Part shown: positions 19,201 to 28,316 of the stretch, piece after piece
Position numbering within the stretch: position 1 is the first letter of the stretch
Layout of the letters: every line of letters begins with the position of its first letter
NCBI GenBank assembly: GCA_001897375.1
Contig: MKSU01000005.1
Coordinates: 124,001-188,000, forward strand
Direction: 5' to 3'
Source: Sphingomonas sp. 67-36
GTDB taxonomy: Bacteria; Pseudomonadota; Alphaproteobacteria; Sphingomonadales; Sphingomonadaceae
Length of the DNA: 64,000 nt
The notes under the pieces: model-generated
The model's database searches: none
Seen by the model: the letters and a program-made list of their open reading frames with translations, nothing else
What the model was told of the DNA's origin: nothing
Program-made: the position numbers and the translations under genes

Positions 19201-20328
19201 CCCCTGTTTCACGCCATTTTCGTCGAAGCGCGCGGTGGGCGGCACCTCGATCGCCGGCGGCGCGCGGCCGCCCATCGCGGCGTTGAGGTTGAACACGAAC
19301 GCCAGCACCGTCGCGATCGCGAGATAGAGGTCGTCGCGGATCTCCTGTCCCTCGCGGCTGGTGTAATAGACGGCGCGGGCGAGCTGCGGATATTCGAGCA
19401 CCGGCACCGCATAGTCGGTGGCCGTCTCGCGGATCGCCAGCGCGGTCGCGCCGCGCCCCTTGGCCACCACCACCGGCACCTGATCCTGCCCGCGGTCGTA
19501 GCGCAGCGCGACCGCGAAATGCGTCGGGTTGGTCAGCACGACATGCGCCTCCGCCAGCGCCTTCTTCATCGAGCGGGAGAGGATCGCACGCTGCTTCGCC
19601 CGGATATGGCCCTTCAGCTCCGGGTTGCCCTCGCTCTCCTTGTGCTCGTCCTTCACCTCCTGCTTGGTCATGCGCAGCTTGCCGAGGAGCTGGACGATCT
19701 GCACCGGCACGTCGACCATCGCGATCGCGACCAGGCCCAGCGCCATGACGATCAGGATATGCGTCAGCGTGCCGCCGAGCGTCCCCACCGCCGTCTCCAC
19801 GTCGGACGAGGCGAGGCCGAACATCGCGCGCGAGGAGGACATCAGCAGCCACGCGCCGACCGATCCGAGCAGCACCACCTTGAGCAGCGACTTGCCCAGC
19901 TCGATCCACCCGGTCGGGCCGAAGATGCGCTTGAGGCCGGAGGCCGGGTTGATGCGCGACGCCTTGGGGGCGAGCAGCCCGCCGTTGAAGCCGAGCGAGC
20001 CGAGCGACGCCTGGCTCAATATCCCCGCCGCGACGGTGATCGCGAACAGCGAGCCGAGCGCCGGGGCGAGCTGCCATCCGGCCTCCACCAGCGGGCGCCA
20101 CGGCTGGAAATCCTCCACGTCGCCGCGATCGAAGCGGAAGGCCGCCGCCATCACCGCCTTGCACGCTTTGAGCAGCGACGATCCGAACAGCGCGACCCAT
20201 GCGACGCCCGCCAGCACGACCAGCGCGGTGGCGAAATCGCGGCTCTTGAGCAGTTCGCCGCGTTCGCGCGCGTCCTTGCGCCGCTTCTGGGTTGGGGCTT
20301 CCGTCCGCTCGCCGAACTGCTCCGCCAT
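19198..20328 (-). CDS. flhB: FlhB, flagellar export switch protein
   Basis: 376 residues. The N-terminus carries the family signature GERTEAPTQKRRKDARERGE, followed by four transmembrane segments and a cytoplasmic domain. The self-cleavage motif N-P-T-H is at residues 267-270. Cleavage between N and P switches export from rod-hook to filament substrates together with FliK. The gene start shares one base with the fliR stop, so it is coupled to the fliP-Q-R export-gate genes. Confidence 0.96.
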   Translation of the reverse strand: MAEQFGERTEAPTQKRRKDARERGELLKSRDFATALVVLAGVAWVALFGSSLLKACKAVMAAAFRFDRGDVEDFQPWRPLVEAGWQLAPALGSLFAITVAAGILSQASLGSLGFNGGLLAPKASRINPASGLKRIFGPTGWIELGKSLLKVVLLGSVGAWLLMSSSRAMFGLASSDVETAVGTLGGTLTHILIVMALGLVAIAMVDVPVQIVQLLGKLRMTKQEVKDEHKESEGNPELKGHIRAKQRAILSRSMKKALAEAHVVLTNPTHFAVALRYDRGQDQVPVVVAKGRGATALAIRETATDYAVPVLEYPQLARAVYYTSREGQEIRDDLYLAIATVLAFVFNLNAAMGGRAPPAIEVPPTARFDENGVKQG

Positions 20329-21101
20329 CAGCCGAGCACCAGCGAGGAGGTGGCCGCGAGCGCCTCGCGGATCATCACCTGCATGTAATCACCCATCGCG
20401 GGGAAGGCGATGGCGAGGCTGACGACGCCGACCGCGAGGCTCGCCGGCAGGCCGACCGCGAACAGGTTGAGCGCCGGCGCGGAGCGCGACAGCATCCCCA
20501 CCACGAGGTTGAGGCACAGGAGCAGGAAGCCGACCGGCAGCGCCAGCAGCAGGCCGGCGAGGAAGGTGTAGCCGCCGAACATCGCGATGTCGCGCATCTG
20601 CCCGGTCGCCAGCCACGCCGCGCCGGGCGGCAACGCGGTATAGCTCCTCAGGATCATGTCGACGAGGACGAGGTGCCCGTCGAGCGACAGGAACAGCAGG
20701 GTCAGCATCACCGACAGGAACTGTCCGATCGCCGGCGACGAGCGGCCGGAGTTGGGATCGAGCATGTTGGCGAAGCCGATCCCCATCGATCCGCCGATCA
20801 CTTCTCCCGCCACCAGCGGCGCGGCGAAGGCGATCTGGAGCACGAAGCCGAGCGCGAGGCCGACCAGCGCCTCCGCCGCGACGGAGAGGAAGGTCGTCAC
20901 CGCGAAGATCTGCGCCGGCGGCTGGATCGGGTGGCTCGCCAGCACCAGCACGCCGATCGCGCCCGACAGCGCGACACGCACCGGCAAGGGCACGGACAGG
21001 TTGCCGAACACGGGCGCGGCGACGAACGCGCTCCCCACGCGCACCATCACGAAGATGAGCGCCCAGAGCTGCGGCTCGATCGCGAGGCCGAAGCCGAGCA
21101 T
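20328..21101 (-). CDS. fliR: FliR, flagellar export gate protein
   Basis: 257 residues with about six hydrophobic helices. Conserved FliR segments are visible (RVGSAFVAAPVFGNLSVPLPVRVALSGAIG, IGFANMLDPNSGRSSPAIGQF). It forms the FliP5-Q4-R1 gate inside the MS ring. It starts 3 bp after the fliQ stop. Confidence 0.95.
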   Translation of the reverse strand: MLGFGLAIEPQLWALIFVMVRVGSAFVAAPVFGNLSVPLPVRVALSGAIGVLVLASHPIQPPAQIFAVTTFLSVAAEALVGLALGFVLQIAFAAPLVAGEVIGGSMGIGFANMLDPNSGRSSPAIGQFLSVMLTLLFLSLDGHLVLVDMILRSYTALPPGAAWLATGQMRDIAMFGGYTFLAGLLLALPVGFLLLCLNLVVGMLSRSAPALNLFAVGLPASLAVGVVSLAIAFPAMGDYMQVMIREALAATSSLVLG

Positions 21102-21104
21102 GGA

Positions 21105-21377
21105 TCAGCGCACCAGATCCGGGATGCGGTTGAAGATATCGACCGTGAAGTCGCTCAGCAGCCCCATGATCATCCCGCCGAACACCATGATCGAGATCGC
21201 CACGACGATCAGCTTGGGGACGAAGGTCAGCGTCTGCTCGTTGATCGAGGTCGCCGCCTGGATCATGCCGAAGATCAGGCCGGAAACGAGCGCCGGGATC
21301 AGGATCGGCGCGGCGGCGAGCGCCAGCACCCACATCGTCTGATTCGCGACGGTGAGGAAATAATCTGCGTCAGCCAT
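21105..21377 (-). CDS. fliQ: FliQ, flagellar export gate protein
   Basis: 90 residues with two transmembrane helices and the family's polar loop (GMIQAATSINEQTLTFVPKL). Part of the FliPQR gate. The gene follows fliP at 7 bp and precedes fliR at 3 bp. Confidence 0.95.
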   Translation of the reverse strand: MADADYFLTVANQTMWVLALAAAPILIPALVSGLIFGMIQAATSINEQTLTFVPKLIVVAISIMVFGGMIMGLLSDFTVDIFNRIPDLVR

Positions 21378-21384
21378 GTTGAAC

Positions 21385-22275
21385 TCACGTCGCGAAAGAA
21401 TTTGCCAGACTGCCCATCGTCAGCGCCCAGCCGTCGACGAGGACGAACAGCAGCAGCTTGAACGGCAGCGAGATGATCGACGGCGACAGCATCATCATGC
21501 CGAGCGACATGAGCACCGTCGCCACCACCAGATCGATGACGATGAACGGCAGGAAGATCAGGAAGCCGATCTGGAACGCGGTCTTCAGCTCGCTCGTCAC
21601 GAACGCGGGGAGCAGCACCGAATAGGGCACGTCCTTCGGGTTGGCGTAGGGGCCGGATTTCGCCATCTCGGCGAACATGGTGAGGTCCTTCACCCGCGTC
21701 TGCTTCGTCATGAAGGCGTGGAGCGGCTCGCCGGCGGTCCTTATCATCTCCGTGCCGGCCAGCTTGCCGGCGGCATAGGGCTGGATCGCATTGGCGTTGA
21801 TCTGGTTGATCGCGGGCGCCATCACGAAGAAGGACAGGAACAGCGACAGGCCGATCAGCACCTGGTTGGGCGGCGTCTGCTGCAATCCCAGCGCCTGCCG
21901 CAGCAGCGACAGCACGATGATGATCCGCGTGAAGCTGGTCATCATCAGGATGATGCCCGGCAGGATCGTCAGCAGGCCCATGATGATGAGGACCTGCAGC
22001 GACAGCGAGAGCGAGCCGTTGCCGGTCTGCCCCGATGCCGCGCCGCTGGAAAGCTGGCCGAGCGCGCGGTCCACCGCGTCGCCGACGCCCGGCGCCGCCG
22101 GGGCGGCGGGCGCCGCGGGCGGCGTCACCTGCGCGAAGGCGGGGAGGGCGATCATCAGCGCGACGGCGATGGCGAGCAGCGCCAGCACCGCCTTGCCCCA
22201 TGAAAAGCCGCCGCGTCGCCGGGCGGCGCGCGCGCGGAACAGCATCGGGCCGTCGCCGGTGCGCGTCAGGCTCAT
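21385..22275 (-). CDS. fliP: FliP, flagellar export gate protein
   Basis: 296 residues. A leading hydrophobic segment ([26 protein letters not shown]) serves as the signal peptide. A Pro/Ala-rich linker follows, then the FliP core: [60 protein letters not shown] and the C-terminal GWALTMGSL. The start codon overlaps the fliO stop (ATGA). An in-frame upstream extension is open but reads through the fliO antisense frame and is not used. Confidence 0.95.
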   Translation of the reverse strand: MSLTRTGDGPMLFRARAARRRGGFSWGKAVLALLAIAVALMIALPAFAQVTPPAAPAAPAAPGVGDAVDRALGQLSSGAASGQTGNGSLSLSLQVLIIMGLLTILPGIILMMTSFTRIIIVLSLLRQALGLQQTPPNQVLIGLSLFLSFFVMAPAINQINANAIQPYAAGKLAGTEMIRTAGEPLHAFMTKQTRVKDLTMFAEMAKSGPYANPKDVPYSVLLPAFVTSELKTAFQIGFLIFLPFIVIDLVVATVLMSLGMMMLSPSIISLPFKLLLFVLVDGWALTMGSLANSFAT

Positions 22276-22541
22276 GCGATCTCGCCCCGCGCGACCGTCT
22301 TGTCGACCAGGGTCACTCCGCCGCGCCCGACCGAGACGAGCAGGCGCGAGCCTTCGAAATCCACCACCGCGAGGCGGACGCTGGGCGAGATCATCATCGT
22401 CTCGCGCACCGCGATCATCCGCGTCGGCGACTTGCCGGGCAAGCGGCTCTCCAGCCGCCGCCACAGATAGAGCGAGCCGATCATCAGCCCGCATACGAGC
22501 GGCAGCAGGATGACCAGCTTCAGGACATAGGCCCACATCAT
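22272..22541 (-). CDS. fliO: FliO, flagellar biosynthesis protein
   Basis: 89 residues: one N-terminal membrane helix ([21 protein letters not shown]) and a small cytoplasmic domain ending in a beta-rich segment ([24 protein letters not shown]) typical of FliO/FliZ-type proteins. FliO scaffolds FliP assembly. The position between fliN and fliP is the classical one and supports the assignment more than the sequence does. Confidence 0.88.
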   Translation of the reverse strand: MMWAYVLKLVILLPLVCGLMIGSLYLWRRLESRLPGKSPTRMIAVRETMMISPSVRLAVVDFEGSRLLVSVGRGGVTLVDKTVARGEIA

Positions 22542-22548
22542 CGCCGGA

Positions 22549-22851
22549 TCAGCCGCGCTTCTCGGGATTGACCAGCTCGGTCATGCGCACGCCGAAACGC
22601 TCGCCGACCGTCACCACCTCGCCGCGCCCGATCAGCGTGCCGTTGACGAACACTTCCAGCAGCTCGTTGGCCTGCCGGTCCAGCTCGATCACGCTCGATT
22701 CGCCGAGCGCCAGCAATTCGCGCAGCGTGAGCTGGGCCGAGCCGATCTCGACCGTCAGCTTGACGTCGACATCCTGCAACAGCCGGAAATTGGCGGCCAC
22801 CGCGCCGGAGGCGTCGGGGTCGACCGGAAAGGCGCCGGCCATGTCGTTCAT
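22549..22851 (-). CDS. fliN: FliN, flagellar motor switch protein
   Basis: 100 residues consisting mainly of a SpoA/SPOA domain (LLQDVDVKLTVEIGSAQLTLRELLALGESSVIELDRQANELLEVFVNGTLIGRGEVVTVGERFGVRMTEL). It forms the lower C-ring with FliM. The start overlaps the fliM stop by 4 bp; an internal ATG at codon 4 is possible. Confidence 0.95.
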   Translation of the reverse strand: MNDMAGAFPVDPDASGAVAANFRLLQDVDVKLTVEIGSAQLTLRELLALGESSVIELDRQANELLEVFVNGTLIGRGEVVTVGERFGVRMTELVNPEKRG

Positions 22852-23786
22852 GCGTTGGTTCCTTCAAGGCTCGCGAGTTTGGTGAGGCGGATGGCGGCAT
22901 GGCCGTTGGCGGTGCCGACGGTGCCGGTGCCGAGCCGGTCGTTGCCGACCATCACGGGCACGTCGTTGGTGAAATGGATCGGGATGACGTCGCCGGGCTT
23001 CAGCTCCATCAGCCGGGCGAGGCTGATCACCGGCTCGGCGAGGACGGAGCGGACCGGGAAGCGCACCTGCATCGCCGCGCGGGTGAGCGCGGCGGTCCAT
23101 TGCGCGTCCTGCTCGACCGATTTGGCGACGACCTTGCCGGTCAGCGCGGTGCCGTGCGGCTTCAGCGCCGTGACCGGATAGACGAGATCGATGAACACCG
23201 GCTTGGCGTGGCCGCGCGCGATGCCGAAGCGGGTGACGATCATCGCGTCGTCCGCCTCGATATTGGTGAGCATCGCGGCATTGGCCTCGCAGCGCCCGAC
23301 CGTGAAGTGGACGCGCGCCAGCGGCTCCCAAGCGGCGGTGAGCGGGGCGGCGATCATCTCGCCGAGCCGCGCCACCATCGCCTCGGCGGCGGGCGAGAAT
23401 TCGTGCGGCAGCTCGGCCGGCACATGGCCGATCCCGCCGAAGAACAGGTCGAGCAGCTCCAGCACGAAGCGGCCGTCGAGCACGCACAGCGCGGTGCGCT
23501 CGTCCATGCCGAGCGGCAGCCACGCGGTGAGCTGGTCCGGGCGCTCGACGCGGTAATCGGCGAAGCGCTGCACCATCAGCGGCTCCGCCCACGTCCTCAC
23601 CTCCTGCCGGAGCACCGGCTCGAACACGCCGCGCAGGCTCCGCGCGAGGCGCGCGGAGAGATGCTGCAACGTATGCAGGTCGCCGAACGGATTGAGCTTG
23701 GCCTGCCCCAGGCCGCCCGGCTGGACGGTCTCGGTGCGGGCGCGCTCGCGACGTTCGGCGTCAGAAGGTGAAGCGGCGTTAACCAT
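22848..23786 (-). CDS. fliM: FliM, flagellar motor switch protein lacking the CheY-binding N-terminus
   Basis: 312 residues. The middle domain carries FFGGIGHVP, corresponding to the FliM GGxG loop that contacts FliG. The C-terminal SpoA domain reads VLAEPVISLARLMELKPGDVIPIHF. The N-terminus (MVNAASPSDAERRERARTET) does not contain the EIDALL-like motif by which FliM normally binds phospho-CheY. The gene lies 6 bp after fliL and overlaps fliN. The missing motif is seen directly; loss of directional switching control is inferred. Confidence 0.92.
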   Translation of the reverse strand: MVNAASPSDAERRERARTETVQPGGLGQAKLNPFGDLHTLQHLSARLARSLRGVFEPVLRQEVRTWAEPLMVQRFADYRVERPDQLTAWLPLGMDERTALCVLDGRFVLELLDLFFGGIGHVPAELPHEFSPAAEAMVARLGEMIAAPLTAAWEPLARVHFTVGRCEANAAMLTNIEADDAMIVTRFGIARGHAKPVFIDLVYPVTALKPHGTALTGKVVAKSVEQDAQWTAALTRAAMQVRFPVRSVLAEPVISLARLMELKPGDVIPIHFTNDVPVMVGNDRLGTGTVGTANGHAAIRLTKLASLEGTNA

Positions 23787-23792
23787 GCCTGC

Positions 23793-24428
23793 TCACTGAA
23801 CAACGAAATTGGTAAAGTAGACGTTACCAACGCCGCCGAATCCTTCCTTTTCCTTAAGAACCTTGTTGATCGCGGCGGCGAGCCGCTTCGCCAGCACCTC
23901 CTTGCCCTGCGAACTGAACACCTGATCCTCGCTGGTGTCGCCCAGCGTCATCAGCACGGCGGAGCGCACCGCGATGTCGTTGGTCTTGATGTTGCGGATG
24001 ACGGTGTCGTCGTAAGGCGTGGAGATGGCGATGCCGACCTGGAGGAAATGCACCGAATCCTGAAGGTTGGCGGTGAAGTCCTTCTCCATCGCGTAATAAT
24101 TGGAGGCATAGCGGTCGCCGCCCTCGCCGGCCGGGGTGGGCATCCCGTGATTCTCGGCCGGCTTGGCCTCGGCGCTCTCGCCGCCGCCGCCATGGCCGCC
24201 TTCCTCCTTGCCGTCGCCGGGGCGCTTCTGCTCGCTCTTGGGAACGAGGCGCGGGCCGGTCGCTTCGGCTTTCGCCTTGCCGCCGATCAGCCCGGCGCCG
24301 GCGGCATACAGCCCCGCCCCGACGCCGCCGCCGACCAGCGCCAGCGCGCCGACCCCCAGCATGATGATCCTGGGCAGCTTGCTCTTCTTCTTGGCCGGCG
24401 CGTCGGGCTTGGCTTCGGTGTCGCTCAT
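23793..24428 (-). CDS. fliL: FliL, flagellar basal body-associated protein
   Basis: 211 residues: a Lys-rich cytosolic start, one transmembrane helix (LPRIIMLGVGALALVGGGVGAGLYAA), a Gly/Glu/His-rich linker (about 70-105) and the periplasmic FliL domain (YYAMEKDFTANLQDSVHFLQVGIAIST, ending VYFTNFVVQ). FliL surrounds the stator and supports motor torque. The linker is longer than usual and low in complexity. Confidence 0.93.
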   Translation of the reverse strand: MSDTEAKPDAPAKKKSKLPRIIMLGVGALALVGGGVGAGLYAAGAGLIGGKAKAEATGPRLVPKSEQKRPGDGKEEGGHGGGGESAEAKPAENHGMPTPAGEGGDRYASNYYAMEKDFTANLQDSVHFLQVGIAISTPYDDTVIRNIKTNDIAVRSAVLMTLGDTSEDQVFSSQGKEVLAKRLAAAINKVLKEKEGFGGVGNVYFTNFVVQ

Positions 24429-24445
24429 ATCGATGTCCTTGGGTG

Positions 24446-25780
24446 TCAGGCGATGCGGCCGTCGGCCGCGACGGTGTCGTTCGCCTCGGCCGTCGCGCGC
24501 GGCGGCGCGGCGGGCGTGGCGGCGGATTGATGGGCGCGCTGCTGCTGTTGCTGTTGCGACAGCGTCTGCCCGGCGGTGTCGGCGGAACCGCCGGTGGTGG
24601 CGGAGAGCTTGATCCCGCGCGCTTCGGCCAGCTCCGTGAGGCGCGGCTGCGCGTCGGCGAGGATCTGCCGCGTCTCCGGCTGATGCGCGTCGAGCCGCAC
24701 GGACACGCCGTCGCCCTCGCGCTTCAGCGTCACGTCGATCTTGCCGAGCGCGTCGGGGATCAGGCGGATGCTGGCGTCATTGGCGTTGGCGGCGTCGCGC
24801 AGCGCGTCGATCCGCTGGATCATCTGCTGCGGCCAGTTGTCCTGCTTCATGTCGAGCGCGGCGTGGCGCGAATCGGCCGTCGCAGCGACCGCGTGGAGCG
24901 TGTTGTCGGTGCCGGCGGGCGGCGCGGCGAGCATCGGCTGGCCGGTCGCCGGGCGGTCCTCGACGGCGGCGCGCTGGATCGCGGCGGCGAACACCTGCGC
25001 GGCGGGCGCGATCCGCGCCGCTTGCGGCTCGGCCGGAGCGGGCGCCGCAATCGCGAGGGGAACAGCGGATGCGCCCGGCTGCGATTCGGGCTTCGCCGTT
25101 GGCGACGCCTGCATCGCCGCAACCTTGTCCGGTATCGCGGGGGCGACCTTCATGGCCTGCGCGACCAGTGATGCCTGCGCAGCATCGGCGGGCGCGGGCG
25201 ACGAATCCGGTGTCGCGGGAACGGTGACGGGCGATGACTGGGCGGTCTGCGCCGGATCGAGCGCCGGGATCGGAGATTGCGTCGATGCGGCGTTCGCGAC
25301 GGTCCCGCCCGACGGCGGGGCGAGATCGGGTTGCGGCGTGCCGACGGGCGTGGGCCGATCGGCCGTCACTTCCGGTTGCGTGGCGGTGACGACCGACGAG
25401 TCCGTGGCCTGCGCCGGTACGGCCGGCTCCTGATCGGCGATGACGGGAAGCTGCATCTGCGGGCGCGGGGCCGGCGCCGTCACCGGCAATGCCGCTGCAT
25501 CCGCTTTGGCTGGCGTGGGCGGCGCGGTCGGGGCAACGAGAATCGACACCAGCGCCGGCGCGATCCACGCAAGGTCTTCGGCGTGATCCTCGCTGTCGCC
25601 GTCCGGCAAATCCTTGCCGGGCGCGGCATCCTTTTGCCGGGGGTCGGCCGCGTCGTCGACGGCGCCTGCCACAGGGGCGAGCAGCGCGGGGAAAGCGCTG
25701 GCCGACGGCGCCGCGCCGGGCGCGGCGACGGGAATCCCGCTCTTTGGTGTCGTCAGTGCCAGGGTTGAAACTGCGGTCAT
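24446..25780 (-). CDS. fliK: FliK-like flagellar hook-length control protein
   Basis: 444 residues. The first 300 are Ala/Pro/Thr-rich and of low complexity. The C-terminal domain (about 325-420) has the FliK hook-length motif pattern: QQMIQRIDALRDAANANDASIRLIPDALGKIDVTLKREGDGVSVRL. It is followed by a Gln-rich tail. FliK measures the hook and triggers the FlhB substrate switch. The ATG at 25780 lies 40 bp after fliJ and about 32 bp downstream of the predicted start site of a sigma-54 promoter in the fliJ 3' end. Confidence 0.88.
   Translation of the reverse strand: MTAVSTLALTTPKSGIPVAAPGAAPSASAFPALLAPVAGAVDDAADPRQKDAAPGKDLPDGDSEDHAEDLAWIAPALVSILVAPTAPPTPAKADAAALPVTAPAPRPQMQLPVIADQEPAVPAQATDSSVVTATQPEVTADRPTPVGTPQPDLAPPSGGTVANAASTQSPIPALDPAQTAQSSPVTVPATPDSSPAPADAAQASLVAQAMKVAPAIPDKVAAMQASPTAKPESQPGASAVPLAIAAPAPAEPQAARIAPAAQVFAAAIQRAAVEDRPATGQPMLAAPPAGTDNTLHAVAATADSRHAALDMKQDNWPQQMIQRIDALRDAANANDASIRLIPDALGKIDVTLKREGDGVSVRLDAHQPETRQILADAQPRLTELAEARGIKLSATTGGSADTAGQTLSQQQQQQRAHQSAATPAAPPRATAEANDTVAADGRIA
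25603..25620. promoter_or_regulatory. CGGCAA-N4-TTGCCG palindrome in early fliK
   Basis: CCGGCAA-ATCC-TTGCCGG forms 7-bp perfect arms around 4 bp. The same core (CGGCAA, 4 bp, TTGCCG) occurs in the flgB/motA-like promoter region and in the transglycosylase gene. It is a candidate site for the flagellar sigma-54 activator, about 190 bp downstream of the predicted fliK start site. Confidence 0.4.
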
Positions 25781-25820
25781 GAGCACCTGCGTGTCGCCGG
25801 GATTGGCCCCGCAGGACCGT

Positions 25821-26240
25821 TCAGCAAGGATCGTGCCGAATCTTCCGCACCGGCGGCGCATCGCGCAATGCGCGGATTTCGCGCAGCGCCGCTTCGGCCA
25901 GCCCGCGCTCGATCAGCTTCTCCACCGCGCTCTGGTCGCGCTTCGCGGCACGGGTCGCCTCGGCGGCGCGCGCGGCCTCCGCCTCGGCGGTGCGGACGCG
26001 GTCGGCGGCGGTTTCGGCCGAGCGGTGCAGCCGATCGCGGTAATGCGCCGCCGCCGCGAGCGAGAAACCCGCCGCGCGATCCTCCACCGGGGAGACCTGC
26101 TCGGCGAGCCGGGCGATGCGCGAGGACAGCGCCGATTCCTGCTCATGCGCCGCCCGCGCGCGCATCTCGTCCGCCTGCGCGAGGCCGAGCTGGAGCGTCC
26201 GCACGCGCAGCACCCGCGCGAGCTTGGCGGGATCAGCCAT
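25821..26240 (-). CDS. fliJ: FliJ, flagellar export protein
   Basis: 139 residues, almost entirely alpha-helical coiled coil with many Ala, Arg and Glu (ADEMRARAAHEQESALSSRIARLAEQVSPVEDRAAG). FliJ is the central stalk of the export ATPase, like the gamma subunit of F1. Sequence conservation is low; the assignment rests on size, coiled-coil nature and position directly after fliI (8-bp overlap). Confidence 0.85.
   Translation of the reverse strand: MADPAKLARVLRVRTLQLGLAQADEMRARAAHEQESALSSRIARLAEQVSPVEDRAAGFSLAAAAHYRDRLHRSAETAADRVRTAEAEAARAAEATRAAKRDQSAVEKLIERGLAEAALREIRALRDAPPVRKIRHDPC
25824..25838 (-). promoter_or_regulatory. Sigma-54 promoter for fliK
   Basis: Minus strand reads CGGCACG-ATCC-TTGC, matching the -24/-12 consensus TGGCACG-N4-TTGC at all but the first base. 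It lies inside the 3' end of fliJ. Predicted transcription starts near 25812, leaving a 31-base leader with AGGTG before the fliK ATG. Confidence 0.75.
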
Positions 26241-27561
26241 CGCCGAACACGCCGGTCAGCTCGGCGATCGAATCCTCCAGCGGCACGACCGCGTCGGCGT
26301 CCTGCCGCACGAACTCCATCACGGCGGGGTGATAGGCGATGGCGGCGTCGATCTCCGGGTCGCTGCCGCTGCGATAGGCGCCCATCAGCACCAGATCGCG
26401 ATTCTCCTCATAAGTCGCGAGATGCCGGCGCAGCACGCGCGCGGCGCGCAGATGCGCGGGCGCGGCGATATCGGTCATCACGCGGCTCACCGATTTCGAC
26501 ACGTCGATCGCCGGATAGACCGCGCGTTCGGCGAGCGCGCGGCTCAGCACGATATGCCCGTCGAGGATCGAGCGCGCCGAATCGACCACCGGGTCGTTGC
26601 CGTCGTCGCCGTCCGCCAGCACGGTGTAGATCGCGGTGATCGACCCGCCGGAGGTGACGTCCGTCCCCGCCCGCTCGATCAGATTGGGCAGCATCGCGAT
26701 CGCCGACGGCGGATAGCCGCGCGCCGATGCCGGTTCGCCCAGCGCCAGCCCGATCTCGCGCCCGGCATGGGCGACGCGGGTCAGCGAATCCATGATGAGC
26801 AGCACGTCCTTGCCCTCGGCGCGGAAGCCTTCCGCGATGGCGGTGGCGCGCAGCGCGCCCCTGATGCGCAGCACCGGCGAATGGTTGGCCGGCACCGCGA
26901 CGACGACGCTCTTGGCGCGCGCCTCGCCCGCCACCTTGGTCTCGAGGAAGTCGGCCACCTCGCGGCTGCGCTCGCCGATCAGCCCGATGACGATCACGTC
27001 GGCCCTGGCGGCGCGCACCATCATGCCGAGCAGCACCGATTTGCCGACGCCCGATCCGGCCATGATGCCGATGCGCTGGCCCTTGCCGATCGTCAGCAGC
27101 CCGTTGATCGCGCGCACGCCGACATCGAGCGGCTGGAGCACGCGCCCGCGATCGAGCGGCGACTGGAGCTTGCCGGCGAGCGGCCATGCGCCCGCGCCGC
27201 GGATCGCGCCCAGCCCGTCGATCGGTCGCCCCGCCCCGTCGACCACGCGGCCGAGCAGCGCCGCGCCGACCTCCGCCTCGCCCGGCGGGCCGATCGGGCG
27301 CACCGGGGCGTGCGGCAGCAGCGCCGCCGGGCCGCCGAGGTTCATCAGCAAGGTGCGGCCGTTGCGGAAACCGATCACCTCGGCCTCGACGCCCGCCCCC
27401 TTCTCGCCGACCTGGCAGACGGTGCCGACCGGCAGGTTCAGCCCGATCGCCTCCATCAGCAGCCCGTCGAACGAGGCGAGCCGGCCGGAAACCTTCGGCG
27501 CGGGCCGGAAATCGGCATCGGCCAGCGCGGTGAGATAATCGTCGGCGAACAGGTTCAGCAT
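26233..27561 (-). CDS. fliI: FliI, flagellum-specific export ATPase
   Basis: 442 residues starting at MLNLFADDYL; the A of the ATG is the last base of the fliH stop. The F1-type ATPase core is clear: Walker A AGSGVGKS at 168-175, Walker B VLLIMDSLTR, and the catalytic-glutamate region VIVIGLIGERSREV. It energises export with FliH and FliJ. An upstream in-frame ATG lies inside fliH and is not used. Confidence 0.96.
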   Translation of the reverse strand: MLNLFADDYLTALADADFRPAPKVSGRLASFDGLLMEAIGLNLPVGTVCQVGEKGAGVEAEVIGFRNGRTLLMNLGGPAALLPHAPVRPIGPPGEAEVGAALLGRVVDGAGRPIDGLGAIRGAGAWPLAGKLQSPLDRGRVLQPLDVGVRAINGLLTIGKGQRIGIMAGSGVGKSVLLGMMVRAARADVIVIGLIGERSREVADFLETKVAGEARAKSVVVAVPANHSPVLRIRGALRATAIAEGFRAEGKDVLLIMDSLTRVAHAGREIGLALGEPASARGYPPSAIAMLPNLIERAGTDVTSGGSITAIYTVLADGDDGNDPVVDSARSILDGHIVLSRALAERAVYPAIDVSKSVSRVMTDIAAPAHLRAARVLRRHLATYEENRDLVLMGAYRSGSDPEIDAAIAYHPAVMEFVRQDADAVVPLEDSIAELTGVFGDG

Positions 27562-28316
27562 CAGTGCGCGTCGCCGTCGGGAAGCGCCACCTTGTCCAGT
27601 GTCCGGGCGAGCTGCTCCAGCCACAGCTCCGGCCCGTCCTCCACGATGGTCGAGGCGGCCTCCATCACGAAGCTGCCGCGCGCCACGCCGGCGTCGCCGG
27701 CCGCGAAGACCGTGTCGGGCAGATGACCCTCCAGCAGCGCGATGTCGGCCGGGTTGACACGCAGGATCGCGCTTTCCGCCGCATCGGCCAGCAGGTCGGT
27801 CGCGGCGTTGACCCGCGCGGCGAGCAGCGCGCCGGACACGCCGGTCTCGCCGACCAGCCGGGTCACGAGATGCAGCACCGTCTGGCGCAGGTTGCGCGCC
27901 AGTTGCTCGCGATCGATCCGCGTGTCGGAACGCAGCGCCTCGACCAGCCGGGCAAGCATCGCGCGGTCGCGCTCCGCCGCCTCGCCCTGCTCGGCGTGCG
28001 CGGCGGCGATACCCTCCGCGAAGCCGGCGTCGTGCGCCGCCTGCCGCGCCACCTCCGCCGGGTCGATGAACGGCGTCGGCTCCGCATCCGAATCGAGCGG
28101 GTCCCAGCCCTTCGTCGGCATGGCGTCGCGGTTGGCCGGCGTATAGCCGCGCGGCGCCTCGCCGGTTTCGCCGCCGCCGCCGAACGCCTGCCTGATCCGC
28201 GCGATGAGATCGGCGGGGGCGAAGCCGCTCGGCTGCTCAGCGAACATGCGTTGCAGGCGGATCGCGGCATCGTCGTGCCGCGCGGAAAGGCCCGCGACGA
28301 AAGCGTGCTCAGACAT
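27561..28316 (-). CDS. fliH: FliH, flagellar export ATPase regulator
   Basis: 251 residues. An acidic, Gly-rich N-terminal half leads to a helix with GxxxG-like and Ala/Glu-rich segments (ARQAAHDAGFAEGIAAAHAEQGEAAERD) and a C-terminal V-ATPase-E-like domain (LEGHLPDTVFAAGDAGVARGSFVMEAASTIVEDGPELWLEQLARTLD, the usual last block). FliH binds FliI and anchors it to the C-ring through FliN. It overlaps fliG by 8 bp. Confidence 0.88.
   Translation of the reverse strand: MSEHAFVAGLSARHDDAAIRLQRMFAEQPSGFAPADLIARIRQAFGGGGETGEAPRGYTPANRDAMPTKGWDPLDSDAEPTPFIDPAEVARQAAHDAGFAEGIAAAHAEQGEAAERDRAMLARLVEALRSDTRIDREQLARNLRQTVLHLVTRLVGETGVSGALLAARVNAATDLLADAAESAILRVNPADIALLEGHLPDTVFAAGDAGVARGSFVMEAASTIVEDGPELWLEQLARTLDKVALPDGDAH

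Noticed and set aside
20981-21010. CGGCAA and TTGCCG in fliR as another activator site
   Set aside because: The half-sites are 13 bp apart, unlike the 3-4 bp of the other copies.
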